Assembly: GCA_046728155.1 (NCBI GenBank)
Contig: JBKPDY010000098.1
Span: 1-43,167 of the forward strand
Direction of reading: 5' to 3'
DNA: 43,167 nucleotides
DNA from: CAWDLX01 sp046728155
GTDB lineage: Bacteria > Actinomycetota > Actinomycetes > Mycobacteriales > Micromonosporaceae
Of the stretch, positions 7,982 to 16,705 are shown in pieces. The notes under the pieces were generated by a model. That model was not told the origin of the DNA and did not search any database. It worked only from the letters and a program-made list of their open reading frames with translations. Made by a program: the position numbers and the translations under genes. Each line of letters starts with the position of its first letter. The first letter of the stretch is position 1.

Positions 7982-9421
7982 TCAGCCCGGCGTCGTCCGC
8001 GGCTGGCGGAGCCGAAACGCGATGCCGAGACCGATCAACGAGATGATAAGAAGGCTCGTGAGGGCCAGGGCGAATGGCCTGCCGGCGGGATGCGATGCCG
8101 CCACGAGAATCGAGCCGGCCAGAGCCGTGCCCACCGATGATCCAAGGTTGGAGACGCTCCGCGAGAGGCCGGAGATCTCGCCCTGGTCGCGGTCTGGGAA
8201 GCTGGACTGCACCACGTTCACGGACGAGGTGAGCATGACGCCGACGCCGGCGCCCATCAGGAGCAGTCCGGGCACGAAACTCAGCACACCGGAGTCTTGG
8301 CGTACCAACGCGAGGAGCAGGGCCATCCCCGTCGTGGTCGTGATGAATCCGGCCCTGACCAACGTGACCTGCGAGCGTCGCCGCGCCAGCCGGCCGGCCG
8401 CCGCCGACGAAGCGAGGATCCCGATGGTGGCCGGCGTGAGCATCAGGCCGGTCTGGATGGCGTCGTATCCCCACACCTGTTGGAGAAACACCGAGATAAC
8501 GAAGAACGATCCCTGCAGAATCAGCCATTGGATCAGCTGCGTCGCCAGCCCGCGGTTTGATGTGCGGTTGTGGAACAACCGGGTCGCGATAAGCGGATCC
8601 TTACCGGCCCGTTCGCGCGATCGTATATGTAGGAAGAACCAGAGCAGGACAAGCCCGCCGACACCGACGAATATCCACACTGGAGACACGCCACCCTTGG
8701 GAATGACGACGGTGTTGCCGATCGTGAAGTCGGTCCGCGAGACAAACCATCCGTAGGTACTCGACTGGAGAATCCCGAGAACGACGAAGAAGAGGCCCAG
8801 CGCCGACAGGACGGCGCCGACGAGGTCGAATCGCGGCGCAGGCTCCGATCGCCGCGGGTCGACGATGTCCTTGGCCAGGACGATGACGGACACCACGATA
8901 ATGACCTGCAGGACGAATGATGCCCGCCAACCGATGGCGCTGGTCACCAGTCCGCCGATCAACGGCCCGGCGGCGGCGCCGAGACCGGCTGCGCCGCTGA
9001 CAACTCCGAAGTAGCGCGCCCGAGATCCTACGTCCTCGAATAGTACTGTGATGAGAATGTAGATCGGGGGAATCACCAGTGCCGACCCGATGCCCTCGAG
9101 CAGCGAGTACCCGATGACCATCAATCCCAGCCCCTGCGCGAATGTGGCTATCAATGCCCCTGAGCCGTACACCACCAAGCCGGCCATGAAGCAGGTCTTA
9201 CGGCCCCAGATGTCGGTTAATTTGCTGCCGGGAATCATCAACGCTGCCATCGTCAACGTGAACAGTGTGATGGCGGTCTGCATACCTATGACGGTCGTCC
9301 CGATGTCCGAGGCGATGGTGCTGATGGCGACGTTCATGTTCGTTCCGGCGTAGCTCGCGACGAACTGCGCGAGCGCGAGCGGGAGCACGACTGACCGTGC
9401 GGTCGCTACGCGACCAGGCAT
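7982..9421 (-). CDS. MFS drug exporter, DHA2 (14-helix) type
   Basis: 479 residues from ATG 9421, chosen because GGTGAG precedes it; a GTG at 9475 would add 18 residues. Around 14 hydrophobic helices are visible. The loop after helix 2 holds the MFS motif A variant GSKLTDIWGRKTCF, and helix 5 holds the antiporter motif C-like GAAGLGAAAGPLIGG. The N-terminal AQFVASYAGTNMNVAISTI is typical of EmrB/QacA-type proton-coupled exporters. Loop DPRRSEPAPRFD separates helices 6 and 7. The substrate cannot be read from sequence. The neighbour upstream is a methyltransferase on the same strand. Confidence 0.9.
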   Translation of the reverse strand: MPGRVATARSVVLPLALAQFVASYAGTNMNVAISTIASDIGTTVIGMQTAITLFTLTMAALMIPGSKLTDIWGRKTCFMAGLVVYGSGALIATFAQGLGLMVIGYSLLEGIGSALVIPPIYILITVLFEDVGSRARYFGVVSGAAGLGAAAGPLIGGLVTSAIGWRASFVLQVIIVVSVIVLAKDIVDPRRSEPAPRFDLVGAVLSALGLFFVVLGILQSSTYGWFVSRTDFTIGNTVVIPKGGVSPVWIFVGVGGLVLLWFFLHIRSRERAGKDPLIATRLFHNRTSNRGLATQLIQWLILQGSFFVISVFLQQVWGYDAIQTGLMLTPATIGILASSAAAGRLARRRSQVTLVRAGFITTTTGMALLLALVRQDSGVLSFVPGLLLMGAGVGVMLTSSVNVVQSSFPDRDQGEISGLSRSVSNLGSSVGTALAGSILVAASHPAGRPFALALTSLLIISLIGLGIAFRLRQPRTTPG

Positions 9422-9544
9422 CGTCTCACCGTAGGGCCCTATGCGCACGGCGACCGGCACTTCGCTCTCTTTCACCCGCCCGGCGCCGAAAGCGGCGCTC
9501 GTGCCAGCCGGTGAAGACCCGGTGGTCAGCGAACCGATGCCCGG

Positions 9545-10144
9545 CTAAACACCCGGGACGGGCAGGCCCGGCTTTCGCGCGGCCAGACGGTCGATGGCGC
9601 CGAGACGCGTCGACAACCGGCGCTCGGGAATGAAGCCTTCCCGCACCGCAAGCGTGGCCGGTCGTCCGCGAATCCACCGTGGCTCAAAGTGATCGATGAG
9701 TAGCAGGAGACCGCCCGGCCGCAGGACCCGATACATCTCGGCGATGGCGGCGGAACGGTCGGCGACCGAGCACACGGCCATCGTACATACGACCGTGTCG
9801 AACTCGGCATCGGGGAACGGCAGCTGTTCGGCTGGGCCTTCCCGCAGGTCGATGGCTAGTCCGAGCTGGCGGGCGCGCCGGCGGGCCACATCGAGCATCG
9901 CCGGGCTGAGGTCGATACCGGTGAGCTCGACCTCGCCGTACAGCGGGAGGTTCCGGCCCGTGCCAATGGCCACCTCGAGGGTCCGCCCCCTGGCCCGGCT
10001 GCAGATCCATTCGCGACCGTCGCCGATCGCCCATCGTTCGGCGCGCAGACCCTTGCTGTCGTATGTTGCCGCCCGCCGATCCCACCGCTGTCGCGCCGCT
10101 GCCCGCCGACCGAGCCGGTCAGCGTCGTTGGAGTCGTCGCCCAT
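9545..10144 (-). CDS. Class I SAM-dependent methyltransferase (UbiE/type 11 like)
   Basis: 199 residues from ATG 10144, which has a strong AAAGGAGGGGAG ribosome site; longer frames upstream are not needed. The SAM-binding motif I is LEVAIGTGRNLPLY, followed by the acidic strand end TGIDLSPAMLDVARRRA, then PFPDAEFDTVVCTM and the motif III-like VLRPGGLLLLIDH. The length and these motifs fit the small-molecule methyltransferase 11 group. A C-terminal segment rich in Arg (IPERRLSTRLGAIDRLAARKPG) follows. It is divergent from uppP, sharing a promoter region with a perfect palindrome. Its substrate may be a lipid or quinone, but this is inference. Confidence 0.85.
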   Translation of the reverse strand: MGDDSNDADRLGRRAAARQRWDRRAATYDSKGLRAERWAIGDGREWICSRARGRTLEVAIGTGRNLPLYGEVELTGIDLSPAMLDVARRRARQLGLAIDLREGPAEQLPFPDAEFDTVVCTMAVCSVADRSAAIAEMYRVLRPGGLLLLIDHFEPRWIRGRPATLAVREGFIPERRLSTRLGAIDRLAARKPGLPVPGV

Positions 10145-10196
10145 CTCCCCTCCTTTGCCACGAACGTACTCGTCCGGCTGGCGCTCGTCTTCGCTA

Positions 10197-10209
10197 CTAC
10201 ACGGTGTAG
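10197..10209. promoter_or_regulatory. CTACAC/GTGTAG palindrome in the divergent methyltransferase-uppP promoter region
   Basis: CTACAC-G-GTGTAG is a perfect inverted repeat midway between the two divergent starts. It resembles operators of TetR-family repressors. The TetR gene at 11327 is a nearby candidate, without direct support. Confidence 0.4.
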
Positions 10210-10256
10210 GGTCTGCTGGTGCGTGTACCGACCATCGCGCTCGCCGGTCGTTTCCC

Positions 10257-11201
10257 ATGAGCTCGGGGCTCAGCTACGCCGAGGCCCTCGTCATCGGCGC
10301 ACTCCAGGGCGTCACCGAGCTGTTCCCCGTATCAAGTCTGGGTCACAGCGTCCTGATACCTGCGCTCGTCGGCGGGCGCTGGGCGGCCGACCTGTCAGTG
10401 TCCGCGCCGGAGTCGCCCTACCTGGCATACATCGTCGGCCTCCATGTCGCGACCGCACTGGCCCTGGTGATCTACTTCTGGCGCGACTGGTGGCGCATCA
10501 TCGGCGGCGTGGTCACCTCCGTGCGACACCGCCGGATCCAATCCGCCGATGAGCGACTGGCATGGATGATCATCATAGGGACCATCCCGATCGGCATCGC
10601 CGGACTGCTGCTTGAGCACACGTTCCGAACGGTTCTGGGCAAGCCGGTGCCCGCCGCCGTGTTCCTGACGCTGAACGGTGTCGTGTTGTACGCGGCTGAG
10701 CGGTTGCGTCGGCGGCCATCGCCCAGCGAGACCACGACCACCGTCGCGCCGCACGGCCGGCCAGCGGCAGCCGGTACGCTCGCACGCATCTCCGACGATC
10801 GCGCGTCAGACCGGCGCATCGCGACGCGCTCCTTGACCGAGACCACCGGGATCGCCTCGGCTCAGATTGCCGCACTGCTCCCGGGTCTGAGCCGGTCGGG
10901 TGTGACGATGGCGGCCGGGCTGGCCCGCGGACTGTCCCATGAGGACGCCGCCCGCTTCTCGTTCCTGTTGGCCACGCCGGTGATCCTGGCGGCGGGAGTG
11001 CTGAAGGTACCCGACCTCATGGGTCCGCTCGGTCACGCCATCCGGGGACAGGTGCTCGCCGGCAGTCTCGCCTCGGGCGTCACGGCGTACGTGTCGGTGC
11101 GCTTCCTCACGCGGTACTTCACGACCCGTACGCTGATGCCGTTCGCCATCTACTGCTTCGTGGCGGGATTGTCCAGCTTGGCGTGGTTAACCCGCCACTA
11201 G
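10257..11201 (+). CDS. uppP: Undecaprenyl-diphosphatase UppP/BacA
   Basis: 314 residues. This integral membrane enzyme dephosphorylates undecaprenyl pyrophosphate to recycle the lipid carrier for peptidoglycan and wall polymers, and can give bacitracin resistance. The first family motif is GVTELFPVSSLGH (about residues 15-27) and the second is LPGLSRSGVTMAAGLARGLS, the PGxSRSGxT signature with the active-site Arg and Ser. Six to eight helices are visible. A Thr/Ala/Arg-rich loop (about 145-180) between the helices is longer than in many homologues. The start ATG at 10257 has no strong ribosome site. Confidence 0.93.
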   Translation: MSSGLSYAEALVIGALQGVTELFPVSSLGHSVLIPALVGGRWAADLSVSAPESPYLAYIVGLHVATALALVIYFWRDWWRIIGGVVTSVRHRRIQSADERLAWMIIIGTIPIGIAGLLLEHTFRTVLGKPVPAAVFLTLNGVVLYAAERLRRRPSPSETTTTVAPHGRPAAAGTLARISDDRASDRRIATRSLTETTGIASAQIAALLPGLSRSGVTMAAGLARGLSHEDAARFSFLLATPVILAAGVLKVPDLMGPLGHAIRGQVLAGSLASGVTAYVSVRFLTRYFTTRTLMPFAIYCFVAGLSSLAWLTRH

Positions 11202-11326
11202 CCGCTGGTGGCCCGCTCGGCCACGTTCGCCGCTTGTCGGCCGACCACTCGGACATCCTCGCCACTTGCCCGTTCTTGCTATGTGCCTTAGCCTGTTAGC
11301 TATGGCCAGTAGCCAGTGCCACCGCG

Positions 11327-11884
11327 ATGCCTAGAGCCGGCCTGTCCGCTCCCGTTGTCGTCGACGCCGCCCTCGGGCTTCTCGACGCACACGGGCTGTC
11401 CGGGATGACGCTTGCCGCCGTTGCGGCTCGCGTCGGGGTCGCCGCGCCATCCTTGTACAAACACGTTGATAGCGTCGGCGAACTGCAAACGCTTGTGGCG
11501 CAACGGGTTCTGGACGAGATGACCGACCGGTTCGCGACCGCCGTCATCGGATATACGCGCGACGATGCGATCACTCGGCTGCTGCGTGCGTACCGGTCCT
11601 ATGTGTCCAAGTACCCGGCCCGTTATGCGGCCGTGCCGCTCGATCCGCTGAGCGAGCCGGCACTGCGCGCCCCGGCGACGCGCCTGCTCGACATCTTCAT
11701 CGCGGTCTTGCGGGGCTATGGCCTCACCGGGTCGGCCGCGATCCACGCCACGCGGTGTCTGCGCGCGATGGCGCACGGCTTCACCTCACTCGAGGCGGCC
11801 GGGGGCTTCGGCCTCGCCGAGAACATCGACGAGACGTACGACAAGTTGATCCGTTTGTGCCTCGCGGGCCTGCCGCGCGGCTGA
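11327..11884 (+). CDS. TetR-family transcriptional regulator
   Basis: 185 residues. The N-terminal helix-turn-helix is clear: VVDAALGLLDAHGLSGMTLAAVAARVGVAAPSLYKHV is read in two parts as helix 1 and the helix 2-3 DNA-reading unit. The C-terminal half (LRAYRSYVSKYPARYAAV, then RGYGLTGSAAIHATRCLRAMAHGF) looks like the WHG-type ligand domain seen in many actinobacterial TetR proteins. The following gene starts directly after its stop, so the regulator and the downstream membrane protein are probably co-transcribed. A 6-base direct repeat GCTATG at 11278 and 11299 (21 bases apart) upstream might be involved in control. Confidence 0.9.
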   Translation: MPRAGLSAPVVVDAALGLLDAHGLSGMTLAAVAARVGVAAPSLYKHVDSVGELQTLVAQRVLDEMTDRFATAVIGYTRDDAITRLLRAYRSYVSKYPARYAAVPLDPLSEPALRAPATRLLDIFIAVLRGYGLTGSAAIHATRCLRAMAHGFTSLEAAGGFGLAENIDETYDKLIRLCLAGLPRG

Positions 11885-11902
11885 TTGGAGATGACCGCCT
11901 CG

Positions 11903-12589
11903 ATGAACCGTACCCGTGCCGGGGCGCTCGCCCTCGCTGTCGCCGGATTCATGTTCATCCTGTACCCAGCCGCCCGGCCGTGGCACGATGAGACCACAGT
12001 GGACGGTGCTACCCGATCCATGTCGTCGAACTGGTGGGTGGCCGCACACCTCTTCGCCATGATCGGCTTCATCCTGGTACCACTCGGCCTGCTCGCCCTG
12101 CGCTCGGTCGTGCAGCGTAGCCGTGCCGAGTGGATCGCGGCCGCGGCGGTCCTCACCGCGTGGGTAGGCGCCGGACTCACTCTGCCCTACTACGGAGCCG
12201 AGGACTTCGGGTTGCATGCGATCGCCGGTCGGGCCCGCTCTGGTCAACTCGATCTGCTCGATCTGGTGCACGCAGTGCGGTACGGGCCGGTCGCCGCCAC
12301 CACTTTCGGTGTCGGTCTGACGTTGCTGGGAGTCGGCGCGATCCTTGCGGCAGTGGCGGTCGCGCGCTCGGGCGTGCTGCCGCCTTGGTCCGGCGTCGTG
12401 TTCGCGATCGCCTTCGCCCTCCTGATCCCCCAGTTCTTCACGGGTGCCGGCGTCCGGATAACACATGGCGTCATCACTGCCGTGGGACTTTGCTGGCTGG
12501 CACTCGCCATCTGGCGCGCAGCCCCTGGCACACCGCGGGAGCCGGTAGCCCCGGCGTGGCGGCGAATAGCGAGTACGTCGCACCGCTGA
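11903..12589 (+). CDS. Multi-pass membrane protein of unknown function
   Basis: 228 residues from ATG 11903; TTG 11885 and ATG 11891 are alternatives and the only GGAG lies at 11887. There are six or seven hydrophobic helices, with WWVAAHLFAMIGFILVPLG and WSGVVFAIAFALLIPQFF among them. A soluble loop between helices 3 and 4 holds LPYYGAEDFGLHAIAGRARSG. It directly follows the TetR gene and is likely its regulatory target or partner. I do not recognise the family. Confidence 0.75.
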   Translation: MNRTRAGALALAVAGFMFILYPAARPWHDETTVDGATRSMSSNWWVAAHLFAMIGFILVPLGLLALRSVVQRSRAEWIAAAAVLTAWVGAGLTLPYYGAEDFGLHAIAGRARSGQLDLLDLVHAVRYGPVAATTFGVGLTLLGVGAILAAVAVARSGVLPPWSGVVFAIAFALLIPQFFTGAGVRITHGVITAVGLCWLALAIWRAAPGTPREPVAPAWRRIASTSHR

Positions 12590-12651
12590 GCTTGTCGAGA
12601 TCCGCGTCCGCCGATCGTCACTATGGTGAGACCTGGCAAAGGAGGCCACAA

Positions 12652-12987
12652 ATGAAGTACTTGATGTTCGTCTGTACCGATCCAGAGCCGGACACGGACA
12701 CCGACAACGAACCCGACATCGACGTATGGGTAGCAGAGAACGACGCCGCGGGGCGCCGACTGCAGGGCATGGCGTTGGCGCCGAAGTCGGCGGCGACCAC
12801 AGTCCGGGTACGTAGGGGCCAACTGCTGATCACGGACGGCCCGTTCGCGGAGACCAAAGAGGTCATCGTGGGATTCGACCTGCTCGAGTGCGCGGACCTC
12901 GGCGAGGCGATCGAGGTCGCTCGCGCCCACCCGATGGCCCGGGGTGGACGCATCGAAATCCGACCGTTGGCCGAGTTCGAGCAGTAG
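12652..12987 (+). CDS. YCII-related (DGPF) domain protein
   Basis: 111 residues with a very good ribosome site (AAAGGAGG, 7 bases before ATG). The sequence shows the DGPF signature: TDGPFAETKEVIVGFDLLEC, followed by the conserved EAIEVARAHP and IEIRPL ending. The YCII fold is a small dimeric ferredoxin-like domain of unsettled function, often encoded beside ECF sigma factors; none is seen here. A Pro/Asp/Thr segment (EPDTDTDNEPDIDV, 12-25) replaces the usual loop after strand 1. The gene ends 80 bases before the first copy of the palindromic repeat and faces the nitroreductase gene. Confidence 0.88.
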   Translation: MKYLMFVCTDPEPDTDTDNEPDIDVWVAENDAAGRRLQGMALAPKSAATTVRVRRGQLLITDGPFAETKEVIVGFDLLECADLGEAIEVARAHPMARGGRIEIRPLAEFEQ

Positions 12988-13068
12988 CCGACACTGCCGA
13001 ACACCTCGATCACGGTCGTCGTCGCCCGGCGCAGCGGGGCGGAGCCCATCGGGATATCCGCGCGGGCT

Positions 13069-13118
13069 GGCTGGGTCGCTGGGAGTCCTCTATAGCGGAC
13101 CCACGATTCCCCAGCCGG
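13069..13118. repeat. Palindromic repeat element, copy A
   Basis: First of three related elements of 50 bases in this window (others at 22335 and 41095). It begins GGCTGGGT and ends CCCCAGCCGG; inside are GAGTCC and GCGGAC. Outer arms GGCTGGG/CCCAGCC pair perfectly; GGGAGTC pairs with GATTCCC if one G-U is allowed, and GTCC with GGAC as an alternative inner hairpin. It lies between two convergent genes (YCII protein and nitroreductase), so a terminator role is possible here. Confidence 0.75.
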
Positions 13119-13139
13119 CCCGGAGCACGACCGGGCGGC

Positions 13140-14129
13140 TCAGGGCCGTACCTCCAGGATCTGGTCGACCGGTAGCCGCGGCGTATGCGCGGGACCAGGC
13201 TCGTCCGGATCGGCCACGCCGAGCCGCAAGGCCAGATACGGCTCGGCAACGTAGCCCAGGATGCGCCGCAGACTCAGCCGGGTCACCGGTACCTCGACTG
13301 CCGCGCTGAGCGGAAGGACGGATAGACCGTGTTCGATCGCGGCGACCCAGGCGGCACTGAGTGCCTCGCCCGCGCGCAACCAACCGCCTGGCGTGTCGTC
13401 CTGCCCGTACAGGATCCCGTAGACCGCGGCGCCGTCGTGCCCGGCGCTGACTTTGAGCCGACCGCTCCGCCCGAAGTTGCGGCTCGGCACCGTCGTCTGT
13501 GTGGCCTCGTCCGGGATGACCTCGTCGGGGACACCCGACCCTTCGGGCCGGTCGCCGCCGGCCCAGTATGCGAGTTCGTCGAGCCACGCCGGATCTGCCA
13601 GTTCCACCTCCTGTGCCCGGTCGGCCGCGGCGGCGAGGTCCAGGATGTCGTCGGGTCGCAGTACATGCAGGCTCGCCCCCGCCGTCGAGGCCGCGTCGGC
13701 AATGGCCGCGATGGCGGGGGACGACGGCGGGGTGTCCGACACGGGCCGCCGATCGGTGTGCCGTACCCGAAGCATCTGGACGGCCCGCATCGCCTGTGGC
13801 GTCACCGGAATTCGTCCCGTGACGGTCATGGACGCGAGCAGGTCGTCCTCGGTGCGATCCGAGATCCGGCGGGTCTCGGCCCGCCATCCCTCCGCGGTAA
13901 GCGCCGTCGCGGCGTGGTGCAGGGCTGCGCCGCAACTCAGATGCAGCAGGTGGCCGGCGGGATCGGTGATGTCCAACTGGCGGTCGCGTTCGGCCCGAAG
14001 TTCGAGCGCAGAACCGACCAGCCGCCATCGCCACGGCTGGGTGTTGTGGATGGACGGGGCCAGCCCCGCGAATCGGGCGGCCTCAGCCAGCGCCGACCGC
14101 GCGGTCTCGATGTCGATAGTCGTGTCCAT
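13140..14129 (-). CDS. Acg-family NAD(P)H nitroreductase-like flavoprotein (1 of 3)
   Basis: 329 residues from ATG 14129, preceded by GAGGGG; codons upstream overlap the phosphoketolase end and are not needed. The family opening LAPSIHNTQPWRWRL (about 20-34) and the HLSCGAALHHAATAL segment are present, as are the RHTDRRPVSD motif and a C-terminal PYLALRLG. These match the Acg (Rv2032-like) proteins of the mycobacterial DosR regulon, which resemble FMN nitroreductases fused head to tail but whose reaction is unsettled. It starts 23 bases after the phosphoketolase stop and is likely the last gene of the run beginning at 18588. Confidence 0.88.
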   Translation of the reverse strand: MDTTIDIETARSALAEAARFAGLAPSIHNTQPWRWRLVGSALELRAERDRQLDITDPAGHLLHLSCGAALHHAATALTAEGWRAETRRISDRTEDDLLASMTVTGRIPVTPQAMRAVQMLRVRHTDRRPVSDTPPSSPAIAAIADAASTAGASLHVLRPDDILDLAAAADRAQEVELADPAWLDELAYWAGGDRPEGSGVPDEVIPDEATQTTVPSRNFGRSGRLKVSAGHDGAAVYGILYGQDDTPGGWLRAGEALSAAWVAAIEHGLSVLPLSAAVEVPVTRLSLRRILGYVAEPYLALRLGVADPDEPGPAHTPRLPVDQILEVRP

Positions 14130-14152
14130 TATGGATCCCCTCGGTAGCCGCT

Positions 14153-16528
14153 TCAGCGTTGCGTTGTCCACATCCAGCCGGCGACCTCGGGCAGGTCCTC
14201 CCCGGTCTGCCGGATGTATGCGTGATGCCGGGTCAGGTTGTCCATCATGGCCTGACGCAGGTCGACTGCCCGCCGGGCCAACCCCGGCACCCGGTCGATG
14301 ACATCTATGACGAGGTGGAAGCGATCGAGGTCGTTCACGACCACCATGTCGAACGGCGTCGTGGTGGTCCCTTCCTCCTTGTAGCCGCGCACGTGGAGGT
14401 TATCGTGGCCATGTCGTCGGTAGGTCAGGCGGTGGATCAGCCACGGGTACCCGTGGTAGGCGAAGATGACGGGTCGGTCGGTGGTGAAGATCGCGTCGTA
14501 CTCGGCGTCAGGGAGGCCGTGCGGGTGCTCGGACTCCGGCACCAGGCGCATCAGGTCGACCACATTGACCACCCGTACGCGCAGCTCTGGCAGGTTGTGC
14601 CGTAACAGGTCCGCGGCGGCGACCACTTCCAAGGTGGGAACGTCCCCGGCGCACGCAAGTACAACCTCCGGGTCGCCGGCGTCGTTGCTGGCCCATTCCC
14701 ACCGACCCACGCCGCGAGCGCAGTGCAGATCCGCGGCCTGCATGTCCAGCCAGTTGGGCGAGGGCTGCTTGCCGGCCACCATCACATTGATGTAGTCACT
14801 GCTACGCAGGCAGTGGTCGGCGATCGAGAGCAGGGTGTTGGCATCCGGTGGCAAATAGATGCGCACCACGCTGGGCTTCTTGTTGACGAGGTGGTCGATG
14901 AAGCCCGGATCCTGATGAGAGAAGCCATTGTGGTCCTGGCGCCACACGTGTGAGGTCAGGAGGTAGTTGAGCGAGGGAATCGGCCGCCGCCACGGCAGCT
15001 CCCGGGCGACCTTCAGCCATTTGGCGTGCTGGTTGACCATCGAGTCCACGATGTGCACGAACGCCTCGTAGCAGGAGAAGAGGCCGTGTCGACCGGTGAG
15101 TAGATAACCCTCGAGCCAGCCCTGACAGGTGTGTTCGGACAGGACCTCCACGACCCGACCAGTACGGCCCAGATGCACGTCCACCGGGTCGATCCGGGCC
15201 CGCCACACCTTGTCTGTCGTCTCGTAGATCGCACTGAGCCGGTTCGAGTCGGTCTCGTCCGGTCCGACCACGCGGAAATTGTGGTAGCGAGCGTTGGCCG
15301 CCAGCACGTCCCGTAGCCACATCCCGAGCACCCGGGTTGGCTCAGCGGTGGTCGCGCCGGGCTCGGGCACCTTGACCGCGTATTCGTGGACATCGGGCAG
15401 CTCGAGCGGGCGGGAGTTCCGACCACCGTTGGCGTGGGGGGTAGCGCCCATTCGCAGCTCGTTGCGCGGTAACCAGTCCACGATCCGCGACGCCGGCGCT
15501 CCCTGCTCGTCGAAGAGCTCCTCGGGCCGGTAGGACCGCATCCACTGCTCCAATTGGGCCAGGTGCGTGGGATCATCGCGCGCGGCACCGAGTGGGACCT
15601 GGTGTGCGCGCCAGGTCCCCTCGACGGGCAACCCGTCGACGATCTTGGGTCCAGTCCAGCCCTTCGGCGTCCGGAGGACGATCATTGGCCACTGTGGACG
15701 GTCCGTATCACCCTCCTCGCGCGCCTGGCGCTGGATCTCCGTGACGCGGTCGAACACCGTGTCGAGTGTGGCCGCGAGCGCGCGGTGGACCGCTGCCGGT
15801 TCGTCCCCCTCGACCAGGTAGGGCTCGTAGCCGTACCCGTTGAGCAGAGCCGTGAGCTGGTCGTCGCCGATCCTGGCCAGGACCGTCGGGTTGGCGATCT
15901 TGTAACCGTTGAGATGCAGGATCGGAAGAACGGCGCCGTCGCCGGCCGGGTCGAGGAACTTGTTGGAATGCCAGGCCGTCGCGAGCGGGCCAGTCTCCGC
16001 CTCGCCATCGCCGATGACACAGGCGACCACCAGATCTGGATTGTCGAACGCCGCGCCGAACGCGTGGGCCAACGAGTAACCCAGCTCGCCTCCCTCGTGA
16101 ATGGAGCCCGGGGTCTGTGGCCCCACATGGCTGGGGATGCCGCCCGGGAACGAGAACTGGCGAAAGAGCCGGGCCATGCCGAGCTCATCCTGGCTCACCT
16201 GGGGATAGATCTCGCTGTAGGTGCCTTCGAGCCACACGTTGGCGACCAGGCCGGGGCCGCCGTGCCCCGGCCCGGTGACGAAGAGAACCTCCCGGTTCCG
16301 TTGACGAATGATGCGACTGAGGTGGGTGTAGAGCAGGTTGAGCCCTGGGGTCGTCCCCCAGTGTCCCAACAACCGCGGCTTCACGTGCTCGGGCAGCAGC
16401 GGCTCGCGCAACAACGGGTTGCCCATGAGGTAGATCTGGCCGACCGACAAGTAGTTGGCCGCCCGCCAGTGGGCGTCGAGCTCATCCAGTTCCGCTGCGC
16501 TCAAAGCCGCATCGTTGACGGTCCGCAT
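14153..16528 (-). CDS. xfp: Xylulose-5-phosphate/fructose-6-phosphate phosphoketolase
   Basis: 791 residues, the usual length. The thiamine-diphosphate enzyme cleaves xylulose 5-phosphate or fructose 6-phosphate with phosphate to acetyl phosphate plus a sugar phosphate. Family landmarks in order: YLSVGQIYLMGNPLL (26-40), GHWGTTPGLNLLYTHL, TGPGHGGPGLVANVWLEG, the ThDP-binding GDGEAETGPLATAWHSNKF, LHLNGYKIANPT, and C-terminal PYHGYPWLIHRLTYRRHGH-like sequence. AAGGAG lies before ATG 16528. It follows the universal stress protein gene by 177 bases and precedes a nitroreductase. Its presence among stress and nitroreductase genes suggests fermentative acetyl-phosphate supply when respiration is limited. 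Confidence 0.96.
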   Translation of the reverse strand: MRTVNDAALSAAELDELDAHWRAANYLSVGQIYLMGNPLLREPLLPEHVKPRLLGHWGTTPGLNLLYTHLSRIIRQRNREVLFVTGPGHGGPGLVANVWLEGTYSEIYPQVSQDELGMARLFRQFSFPGGIPSHVGPQTPGSIHEGGELGYSLAHAFGAAFDNPDLVVACVIGDGEAETGPLATAWHSNKFLDPAGDGAVLPILHLNGYKIANPTVLARIGDDQLTALLNGYGYEPYLVEGDEPAAVHRALAATLDTVFDRVTEIQRQAREEGDTDRPQWPMIVLRTPKGWTGPKIVDGLPVEGTWRAHQVPLGAARDDPTHLAQLEQWMRSYRPEELFDEQGAPASRIVDWLPRNELRMGATPHANGGRNSRPLELPDVHEYAVKVPEPGATTAEPTRVLGMWLRDVLAANARYHNFRVVGPDETDSNRLSAIYETTDKVWRARIDPVDVHLGRTGRVVEVLSEHTCQGWLEGYLLTGRHGLFSCYEAFVHIVDSMVNQHAKWLKVARELPWRRPIPSLNYLLTSHVWRQDHNGFSHQDPGFIDHLVNKKPSVVRIYLPPDANTLLSIADHCLRSSDYINVMVAGKQPSPNWLDMQAADLHCARGVGRWEWASNDAGDPEVVLACAGDVPTLEVVAAADLLRHNLPELRVRVVNVVDLMRLVPESEHPHGLPDAEYDAIFTTDRPVIFAYHGYPWLIHRLTYRRHGHDNLHVRGYKEEGTTTTPFDMVVVNDLDRFHLVIDVIDRVPGLARRAVDLRQAMMDNLTRHHAYIRQTGEDLPEVAGWMWTTQR

Positions 16529-16705
16529 TGTGACTCCTTGGCGTGGTCAATGCTCGTGCTACTCCCTCCGAGCCTGGCAGGTCCGCAGCGATCTGGCAGT
16601 GGCTTGGCTCGGCTACGTCGTGGGCTCGACCGCGCTGCGGGCGATCATGACGCTGCACTGGGTGTGGTAGAGCGGCCCGTGGAGTCGTCGACCCCGCCGA
16701 TGATC

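Noticed and set aside
9429..9438. TAGGGCCCTA palindrome before the MFS gene, considered as a DevR site
   Set aside because: The half-sites have no 4-base gap and the match is just a short GC-rich palindrome.
11278..11304. GCTATG direct repeat upstream of the TetR gene
   Set aside because: TetR proteins normally bind palindromes; two 6-base copies 21 bases apart are weak evidence, so no separate feature is given.
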